This document shows, in pieces, positions 7,364 through 12,677 of a DNA stretch of 13,882 bases. Every line of letters begins with the position of its first letter. Position 1 is the first letter of the stretch. Origin of the DNA: an uncultured Bacilli bacterium (GTDB taxonomy: Bacteria > Bacillota_I > Bacilli_A > RF39 > UBA660); assembly GCA_934183185.1 (NCBI GenBank), contig CAKPSO010000029.1:1-13882 (forward strand), in the 5' to 3' direction. Below the pieces are notes generated by a model. It did not search any database. It saw only the letters and a list, made by a program, of their open reading frames with translations, and had not been told where the DNA came from. The position numbers were made by a program, and so were the translations under genes.

Positions 7364-7394
7364 AAGAACAGAATTTATATTTTACTCTGTTCTT
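7364..7394 (-). terminator. Strong terminator overlapping the ABC gene stop
   Basis: A perfect 9-bp stem (AAGAACAGA / TCTGTTCTT) with a 13-base loop is followed on the minus strand by an uninterrupted T-run. The last three sense codons of the ABC gene form the first arm of the stem, and the TAA lies at the start of the loop. Confidence 0.9.
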
Positions 7395-9685
7395 AGTGCT
7401 ACAACTGGATCTTTTTTACTAGCTACTTTGGCTGGTATATGACCTCCTAAAACTGTTAGAAATACACTTATTAGTAATAATATAATAGCATGATTTATAT
7501 TTAATTTAGCTACATTTGGTAATCCTGATAGATTTTCAATAATGGCATTAGCTGGGAAAGTAAGTAGGTAGGCAATACCTATACCAAGTAATCCAGATGT
7601 TAATCCAATAATAAATGTTTCAGCATTAAATACACGTTTGATATCTTTACTACGAGCTCCTAGGGCTCTTAATATACCAATTTCTTTAGTTCTTTCTAAA
7701 ACACTGATATAAGTTATTATACCTATCATAATACTAGAAACTATTAATGATATAGATGAGAAAGCAACAAGTACTACGGTAATAGCATCCATGATACTTC
7801 CTGATAGAGATGATATCATACTAGCCATGTCAGTATATTCAATAGTATCTTCTATCTTTTTACCTTCATTGTATTTATCTAAGTAATTAGTTAGTTCTTC
7901 TTTAGAAGAAAAATCTTTAGGATAAATATATATAGCTACTGGTATAGTATCACATCCTAGGTAACCAAGTACTGTCTCTTTAGAAGTTGATTCATCAAAT
8001 GGCATACTAGTTAAAATATTATAATCCTTATCTAATTGGGCTTTAACTATTTTTGATTCTTTGTTTTTAGATACTACCATCTCAGTTAGAGCATTAGTAT
8101 AGGCAAAACCACTTCCGCTAGTAACCATTTCTTTATCTTGTTTACCCCTAATAATAGCCTGAACTTTTATAGTTATGCTATTCGAATTATTATATAGGCT
8201 TTCTAAATCTTGAGATGGATAAAAGCTATCTCCTGATTTTTGATAATAGTCATCGTTTAAGATTACTTTTAGTTCTTGATTCATTATATCATCAAAACTA
8301 ATTTCTTCTTTATTTTCTAGACCTAAAGCTTTTATAGTTGATTCATATATTTGATTTTTACTATTTACTTGTAGTATTAAACCAGGCTCATTTTCATCTA
8401 TTTTACCAGCAATCACATCATACATGTTTTCTACTACACTATTTTCTTTAGGATTTGGATTAGTTGGAAGTAGGGACCATGGCGATACGCCCATATTTAG
8501 AGTACTAACTAAATTATAATTATTTTGATAATCTTTATTAACTACTATTAAATTAGTACCTCTATCGTAGGAGATACCAGATAGATATTTTTTATCTATC
8601 TTGGTTAGATAATTAGTAAAATCAGTGGTAATTTTATTGGTATGCATCATAGCTTCCATAACATCTTTTTGGATATAGACTTTATTAGAAGTTGGATATT
8701 TTTCTAGCTTTTTATCATTATTAGAAACTGTATTTATAGTATCATTATCCATTTTCATAGCCTGTTCTGTAATAGTTATTGGTGCTTGAGATAAAGAATT
8801 TTTCTCGAAGTTATCTATTTCTATTTTAAAACCATTAGATAGTGATAATATTAAAGCTATACCAATAATGCCTATACTTGAAGCAAAGGCTGTTAGTAGG
8901 GTTCTACCTTTTTTAGTTTTAATATTATTAAAAGATAACTTTAAAGCAGTTCTAAAGTTCATAGCGGTTTTACGAATTTTAAACTCTGATTTGTCTTCTT
9001 CCTTCTTAGTAACTGGACTACTATCTTTTACTATTTCACCATCTTTAAGTTCAATTATACGATTAGCATAATCTTTGGCTAAGTCAGGATTATGAGTTAC
9101 CATAATTACTAGTTTATCCTTAGCTATTTCTTTTATGAGTTCCATTATTTGAATACTTGTTTTAGTGTCTAGAGCTCCTGTTGGTTCATCGGCTAGGATG
9201 ATATCTGGATTATTAGCTAAAGCACGGGCTATAGCTACACGTTGCATCTGTCCTCCAGATAATTGGTTGGGTTTTTTATATATATGATCTATTAATCCTA
9301 CTTTTTTTAAAGCTTCTTTAGCTTTTTTCTTTCTAGTTTTGTTGCTAACTCCACTTAAAGTCATTCCCATCTCAACATTATCTAAAATATTGATATGATT
9401 TATTAAATTATAGTTTTGAAATATAAAGCCAACGCAATTATTGCGATAACGATCCCAATCAATATTCTTATATTTTTTAGTTGATTTATTATTAATTATT
9501 AAATCCCCACTATCATAGCGATCCAAGCCACCAATAATATTTAATAAAGTAGTTTTACCACTACCACTAGCTCCTAATATAGCTACAAATTCATTTTTAC
9601 GGAAAGCTATTGAAACATCTTTTAGAGCATGTTGGATAAAGTTACCTGTTTTATAACTCTTTTTAATATTTTTTAATTCTAGCAT
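7382..9685 (-). CDS. MacB-like ABC transporter, fused ATPase and FtsX-type permease
   Basis: A 767-residue half-transporter of the MacB/LolCDE (type VII, mechanotransmission) kind. Residues 1-222 are the ATPase: Walker A GASGSGKT (38-45), Q-loop Gln90, signature LSGGQ (142-146), Walker B DIILADE (161-167), H-loop His198. After a charged linker come one transmembrane helix (about 262-284), an extracellular domain of about 340 residues, and three helices (about 632-660, 684-708, 732-750). The FtsX signature ERTKEIGILRALGA lies after the first of these. Such proteins act as dimers and move peptides, antibiotics or lipoproteins by mechanical coupling; the substrate here is unknown. No two-component system or periplasmic adaptor gene lies next to it. 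The ATG at 9685 is 6 bases after AGGAGG. Monocistronic between its promoter and a terminator. Confidence 0.93.
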   Translation of the reverse strand: MLELKNIKKSYKTGNFIQHALKDVSIAFRKNEFVAILGASGSGKTTLLNIIGGLDRYDSGDLIINNKSTKKYKNIDWDRYRNNCVGFIFQNYNLINHINILDNVEMGMTLSGVSNKTRKKKAKEALKKVGLIDHIYKKPNQLSGGQMQRVAIARALANNPDIILADEPTGALDTKTSIQIMELIKEIAKDKLVIMVTHNPDLAKDYANRIIELKDGEIVKDSSPVTKKEEDKSEFKIRKTAMNFRTALKLSFNNIKTKKGRTLLTAFASSIGIIGIALILSLSNGFKIEIDNFEKNSLSQAPITITEQAMKMDNDTINTVSNNDKKLEKYPTSNKVYIQKDVMEAMMHTNKITTDFTNYLTKIDKKYLSGISYDRGTNLIVVNKDYQNNYNLVSTLNMGVSPWSLLPTNPNPKENSVVENMYDVIAGKIDENEPGLILQVNSKNQIYESTIKALGLENKEEISFDDIMNQELKVILNDDYYQKSGDSFYPSQDLESLYNNSNSITIKVQAIIRGKQDKEMVTSGSGFAYTNALTEMVVSKNKESKIVKAQLDKDYNILTSMPFDESTSKETVLGYLGCDTIPVAIYIYPKDFSSKEELTNYLDKYNEGKKIEDTIEYTDMASMISSLSGSIMDAITVVLVAFSSISLIVSSIMIGIITYISVLERTKEIGILRALGARSKDIKRVFNAETFIIGLTSGLLGIGIAYLLTFPANAIIENLSGLPNVAKLNINHAIILLLISVFLTVLGGHIPAKVASKKDPVVALRTE

Positions 9686-9702
9686 TATTTTCCTCCTCGC
9701 TA

Positions 9703-9717
9703 TTAGTATTATACTAA
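9703..9717. promoter_or_regulatory. Palindrome over the -10 box of the ABC gene
   Basis: TTAGTATTATACTAA is a perfect 7-bp dyad around one central base. On the minus strand it contains TATAAT (9713-9708), a consensus -10 about 25 bases before the ABC start codon. A dyad centred on a -10 box is a typical repressor site, but no regulator is known. The -35 region is poor. Confidence 0.45.
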
Positions 9718-9763
9718 ATAGATAGGCAATTATCTTAATATTTTTATATAAATTTACATCTTA

Positions 9764-10561
9764 TTACATGTTTTGCTTATATTCTAATATTTTTATATTA
9801 CTAATTTGAGCATTTTGTTTATAGTAATAGTTATATAAATACCAGTATTCTAGCTCTTTATATGCTTCCTGTATATTTTGAGGATTTTTAGCATAGTTTT
9901 CATATAGGTATGACATTAGGTAACTCTTAATATAGATAATCATATCATCAGTACTACTATTTTTTGACTCAATGATGGTTGAATAACTTACTAGTGATGC
10001 TAGTACTCTTTCTATATCTTTATTTTGAATAGCATTTTTAACCTGTTCTTTAACAGTAAATTCAAAATATCTTTCAAGTTGGTACACACTTACTTTAGAC
10101 AAATTTACTGTAGCATTGATTATGGCATCTGCCTCTTCTTCAGAAGTAATTCTGCGGTAATAATCTAATTTGTCAAAATAACACACTTCTGAGTTCAAGC
10201 ATTCATTTCTGTTTTCAATGCACTCTAATACTGGATGGGCAATAAAATTCGTTTTTACTAAATCATAGAATTCTTCTGATAATGATAAAATATCATCTAT
10301 TTCAGTAATATACTTTTTTCCTTTAGGTTGGCAAATTTCTATCACTTCAAACAACTCATTAGGAAGTATCATTTCCCTTATTCTACTATAATTACATAGT
10401 AGTTCTAATAATTGAGTTGCATATTGAGAATTTATAGTTTCATTTTCAACATCAAATTGTTCAAGATTAAATAAAGCTTCATATGATTTCTCATTCCATA
10501 TTGAAAAGCCTTTCATTATTTCTCTAATTTCTTCTAAAATTTCATATGTTTCCATAAACAT
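9764..10561 (-). CDS. Unrecognised helical cytoplasmic protein
   Basis: About 265 residues, acidic, rich in Glu, Asn, Ile and Tyr, with no signal peptide and no membrane helix. It looks almost entirely alpha-helical. A Cys-containing segment (ECIENRNECLNSEVC) has three Cys in 15 residues near the middle, but the spacing is not a standard metal motif. The C-terminal third is very Tyr-rich (ELEYWYLYNYYYKQN). No family is recognised. Start codons are stacked (GTG 10567, ATG 10564, 10561 and 10555); 10561 is chosen for its 5-base distance from AAAAGAG. The Shine-Dalgarno is weak, unlike those of its neighbours. It has its own promoter just after the ftsL terminator. Confidence 0.7.
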   Translation of the reverse strand: MFMETYEILEEIREIMKGFSIWNEKSYEALFNLEQFDVENETINSQYATQLLELLCNYSRIREMILPNELFEVIEICQPKGKKYITEIDDILSLSEEFYDLVKTNFIAHPVLECIENRNECLNSEVCYFDKLDYYRRITSEEEADAIINATVNLSKVSVYQLERYFEFTVKEQVKNAIQNKDIERVLASLVSYSTIIESKNSSTDDMIIYIKSYLMSYLYENYAKNPQNIQEAYKELEYWYLYNYYYKQNAQISNIKILEYKQNM

Positions 10562-10580
10562 CATCACTCTTTTGCCACTT

Positions 10581-10609
10581 ATTTTAATATAAAATCAACA
10601 TAATAGCAA
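10581..10609 (-). promoter_or_regulatory. Promoter of the helical unknown gene
   Basis: The minus strand has TTGCTA (10609-10604), a 17-base spacer and TAAAAT (10586-10581). Both hexamers are close to the housekeeping consensus and the spacing is ideal. It lies directly after the ftsL terminator. Confidence 0.6.
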
Positions 10610-10610
10610 G

Positions 10611-10634
10611 AAAAAACCTAGGATGATTCCTAGG
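10611..10634 (-). terminator. Terminator after ftsL
   Basis: CCTAGGA / TCCTAGG form a perfect 7-bp stem with a 4-base loop, followed on the minus strand by TTTTTTCTTG. It ends the mraZ-rsmH-ftsL transcript 10 bases after the ftsL stop. Confidence 0.88.
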
Positions 10635-10644
10635 ATTATAAATA

Positions 10645-10938
10645 TTATTCAGTAACTGTTCTAATATTATTATTATTGTAGGTTAAGCCTTGCTCCTTAG
10701 CTACTTGTTGGATTTTTTCTAAGGAGGCTAATTCATTTATTTTCATAGTTAGACTTTCGTTAGTTTTTTCTTGACTGCTAATTTTTTTATTTAATTTTTC
10801 TACTTCAAAGTTTATTTCTGATAAAGTTGCCTGAGAAAACACTAAAACAAATGGTGTTAGTAATACTATCATTAAAGTAAAGCCATAAAGTAATTTTTCA
10901 AATTTAGACATTTTTAATCTCTTTTTAACTTTTCTCAT
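10645..10938 (-). CDS. ftsL: Cell division protein FtsL
   Basis: A 97-residue bitopic membrane protein. It has a basic cytoplasmic N-terminus (RKVKKRLKMSKFEK), one transmembrane helix (about 15-36), then an extracellular coiled coil (about 40-75) and the end motif LEKIQQVAKEQGLTY, which matches the LExI..A...GL end of FtsL/DivIC proteins. FtsL forms a division subcomplex with DivIC/FtsB and DivIB/FtsQ that activates septal wall synthesis. Sequence conservation in this family is low, so the call rests on size, topology and position right after rsmH. The start overlaps the rsmH stop (ATGA, 10938-10935), with AAGGAG 6 bases upstream. It is the last gene of the operon. Confidence 0.85.
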   Translation of the reverse strand: MRKVKKRLKMSKFEKLLYGFTLMIVLLTPFVLVFSQATLSEINFEVEKLNKKISSQEKTNESLTMKINELASLEKIQQVAKEQGLTYNNNNIRTVTE

Positions 10939-11870
10939 ATTAAACTCCTTTTTATTCTTTTTAAAACTCTTAATTTTGAGGAACGACTACGATTATTATT
11001 TTCTATTTCTTCATTACTTGGAACTATTGATTTTCTAGTAACTAATTCATAATCTTTAAGGTATTTATCAGGAATATTTGGTAATCCTTTTACCATGTCA
11101 TCAACTGTAGTCAATTCTTTAAAAGTATTCTTGACAATACGATCTTCTAGAGAATGGAAGGTAATAATGCATAATCTACCATCAACTTTTAACATACTCG
11201 CAGCATCTAAAATAGCCTGTTTAAGTATTTCTAATTCGTGGTTAACTTCTATTCTAATAGCCTGGAATACTTTTCTAGCTGGATGTTTATCACGGCTATA
11301 TTTTTCAGGTACTGATTTTTTAATAATATCTACTAGTTCTAAAGTGGTTTCTATTGGTTTTGCTTCACGATATTTAACGATGTTCTTAGCTATACTATTA
11401 GAGTATTTCTCTTCTCCATATTCAAAAAAGATTCTAGCTAATTCTTTATCACTATATGTATTAACTACATCATAGGCTGAAAATGGGTTTGATTGATCCA
11501 TTCTCATATCTAGTTTAGCATCATGATGGTAACTAAAACCACGTTCTACGTTATCTAATTGGGGACTTGATACACCTAAATCAAATAAGATACCATCTAC
11601 TTCAGTAATTCCTAATGATTCTAGTTTTTCCTTCATATATTTAAAGTTACTTTTAATAATGGTGAAATTGTCCCCTATCTTAGATAACTTTTCATTTGAT
11701 GAATTTATTGCTTCTTGATCTTGGTCAAAGGCGAATAAGTGCCCTTTTTTTATTCTTTTTAATATTTCACTGGAATGACCAGCATAGCCTAATGTACAAT
11801 CTACGTAGATTCCGTCTTCTTTAATATTTAATTCTTCTATTGATTCTTTAAGTAATACACTAATATGCAT
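10935..11870 (-). CDS. rsmH: 16S rRNA (cytosine-1402 N4) methyltransferase RsmH
   Basis: A 311-residue cytosolic SAM-dependent methyltransferase (formerly MraW) that N4-methylates C1402 in the ribosomal P site. Visible motifs: VDCTLGYAGHS (23-33, SAM binding; the family usually has DxTxGxGGHS, so Tyr-Ala replaces Gly-Gly or similar), FAFDQD (47-52), GILFDLGVSSPQLD (93-106), RGFSYHHDAKLDMRMDQ (family RGFSF...LDMRMD), HPARKVFQAIRIEVN and the C-terminal FHSLEDRIVKN. The length is normal. The ATG at 11870 follows AGGAG by 5 bases, and the mraZ stop overlaps that ribosome site. It overlaps ftsL by 4 bases, so the two are translationally coupled. Confidence 0.97.
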   Translation of the reverse strand: MHISVLLKESIEELNIKEDGIYVDCTLGYAGHSSEILKRIKKGHLFAFDQDQEAINSSNEKLSKIGDNFTIIKSNFKYMKEKLESLGITEVDGILFDLGVSSPQLDNVERGFSYHHDAKLDMRMDQSNPFSAYDVVNTYSDKELARIFFEYGEEKYSNSIAKNIVKYREAKPIETTLELVDIIKKSVPEKYSRDKHPARKVFQAIRIEVNHELEILKQAILDAASMLKVDGRLCIITFHSLEDRIVKNTFKELTTVDDMVKGLPNIPDKYLKDYELVTRKSIVPSNEEIENNNRSRSSKLRVLKRIKRSLI

Positions 11871-11878
11871 AATTTCTC

Positions 11879-12316
11879 CTATATATCCATGTCTACTGTA
11901 AATAAGTTCTCAGCTATATCAGACATGCTATCTTTATTTTGATTAAAGAACTCATTCCAACTATTTTCTGACCAAATTTCTAATCTATCACCTACACCGA
12001 TGATAACACATTCTTTTAAAAGATTAGAGTAAGCTGCTAGAGTTGACGGAATATTAATACGGCCTTGCTTATCAAATTCAACCGTTGTAGCACCTGATAG
12101 AAAAAATCTAGTGAAGTTACGGGCATCTTTTTTAGTGAATGGAAGTTTGTTTAGTTTGTCGACTATCTGATTCCAAGTTGATTCAGGATAGGCAAACAAG
12201 CAGTTTTCAAGTCCACGAGTTACAATGAATTTATCACCCAACTCATTTCTAAATTTAGCTGGTATAATAATTCTTCCTTTATCATCAATCGTGTGATGAT
12301 ATTCACCCATCAACAT
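11879..12316 (-). CDS. mraZ: Transcriptional regulator MraZ
   Basis: A 145-residue DNA-binding regulator of the division and cell wall cluster with two SpoVT/AbrB-like swapped-hairpin halves: DDKGRIIIPAKFR (11-23) and FDKQGRINIPSTL (81-93). Family members form ring-shaped oligomers that bind several TGG-containing repeats before their own gene and usually repress it. The start is the ATG at 12316 (MLMGEYHHTIDDKGR), because family proteins begin at this point and GTGGGGG lies 6 bases upstream; a longer frame starting at 12349 would run through the operator. It is the first gene of mraZ-rsmH-ftsL. The binding repeats are listed separately. Confidence 0.97.
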   Translation of the reverse strand: MLMGEYHHTIDDKGRIIIPAKFRNELGDKFIVTRGLENCLFAYPESTWNQIVDKLNKLPFTKKDARNFTRFFLSGATTVEFDKQGRINIPSTLAAYSNLLKECVIIGVGDRLEIWSENSWNEFFNQNKDSMSDIAENLFTVDMDI

Positions 12317-12324
12317 ATTTATCC

Positions 12325-12360
12325 CCCACTTTTCACCACTATCAACCACTACTTACCATT
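12325..12360 (-). promoter_or_regulatory. MraZ box: four direct repeats, 10 bp apart
   Basis: On the minus strand, AATGGT (12360-12355), AGTGGT (12350-12345), AGTGGT (12340-12335) and AGTGGG (12330-12325) occur at exact 10-bp steps with 4-base spacers. This fits the known MraZ operators, which are tandem TGG-type repeats upstream of mraZ. The last repeat runs into GTGGGGG, the mraZ Shine-Dalgarno, so operator and ribosome site overlap. Confidence 0.88.
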
Positions 12361-12389
12361 ATATTACTATATAGTAGTGATTCTGTAAA
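12358..12389 (-). promoter_or_regulatory. Promoter of mraZ-rsmH-ftsL
   Basis: The minus strand has TTTACA (12389-12384), a 17-base spacer and TAATAT (12366-12361). A consensus TATAAT (12363-12358) overlaps it but is 20 bases from the -35. The MraZ repeats begin within or just after the -10, so bound MraZ would block initiation. Confidence 0.6.
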
Positions 12390-12408
12390 TATAAACAGGC
12401 AGAAAAAA

Positions 12409-12430
12409 ACGACTTTTTTTGTAAAGTCGT
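12409..12430 (-). terminator. Strong terminator before the mraZ promoter
   Basis: ACGACTTT and AAAGTCGT form a perfect 8-bp stem with a 6-base loop, followed on the minus strand by a run of 7 T. It ends transcription coming from the surface-protein gene and its downstream repeat copy. Confidence 0.88.
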
Positions 12431-12450
12431 GTAAAGTGAAGTAAAGTTGG
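12421..12450. repeat. Three 10-bp direct repeats GTAAAGTNNN
   Basis: GTAAAGTCGT, GTAAAGTGAA and GTAAAGTTGG stand head to tail on the plus strand with the first seven bases identical. The first unit overlaps the arm of the adjacent terminator. The 10-bp period matches the MraZ box about 60 bases away, but in the opposite orientation and without the TGG core in two units. Confidence 0.6.
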
Positions 12451-12455
12451 TTTCA

Positions 12456-12596
12456 CGGGGTTAGGGTTATTTGAAAAGAATTGGCCGTGTACGTAGTGCC
12501 TAAAAAGCAGTTAAATGCAAATACACAAGATTCAGTACCATTGTTTCAATTGCCCCCGCGTTTGAACCAAGGATTAGAAGAATTAGCAAAGTTAGC
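12456..12596 (-). pseudogene. Non-coding copy of the surface gene's 3' end; candidate DGR template repeat
   Basis: These 141 bases align without gaps to the last 47 sense codons of the upstream surface-protein gene (12680-12820), with 27 mismatches (81% identity by hand). It has no start codon, and TGA replaces the codon of Trp371. In the 5' part (12596-12540) all nine mismatches are at adenines of this copy, mainly codons AAC/AAT/AAA, and they split evenly into A to T, C and G. The other 48 bases there are identical. In the 3' part (12539-12456) the 18 mismatches are mixed (7 at A, 7 at T, 3 at C, 1 at G). Homology falls off sharply upstream of 12596, with only patchy similarity to about 12630. 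It could be a template repeat that lost its reverse transcriptase, or a decayed partial duplicate. Confidence 0.75.
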
Positions 12597-12662
12597 GAGT
12601 AACACTAACAAAGAAAATTGACTTGTTATAACCATACCCTACATTTTTACGCGATGGTTAAT
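12597..12662. other. Spacer between the surface gene and its repeat copy
   Basis: About 66 bases with no ORF. The arms AACCAT and ATGGTT could pair across a 23-base loop. There is no T-run, so transcription from the surface gene probably continues into the repeat copy. Confidence 0.3.
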
Positions 12663-12677
12663 GGCACCTTCGGTGCC
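12663..12677. repeat. GC-rich hairpin right after the surface gene's variable end
   Basis: GGCACC TTC GGTGCC is a perfect 6-bp stem with a 3-base loop, starting in the last base of the TAG stop. No T-run follows on the minus strand (ATTAACCATCG), so it is not a normal terminator. In well-studied DGRs a hairpin lies a few bases downstream of the variable repeat and helps homing; the position here is comparable. Confidence 0.6.

Noticed and set aside
12325..12450. Short tandem repeats as a CRISPR array
   Set aside because: The units are 6-7 bases at 10-bp steps, far too short. They fit regulator-binding repeats.
12663..12677. GGCACC/GGTGCC hairpin as the intrinsic terminator of the surface gene
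   Set aside because: There is no T-run after the stem on the minus strand. A far better terminator lies at 12409-12430, after the repeat copy.
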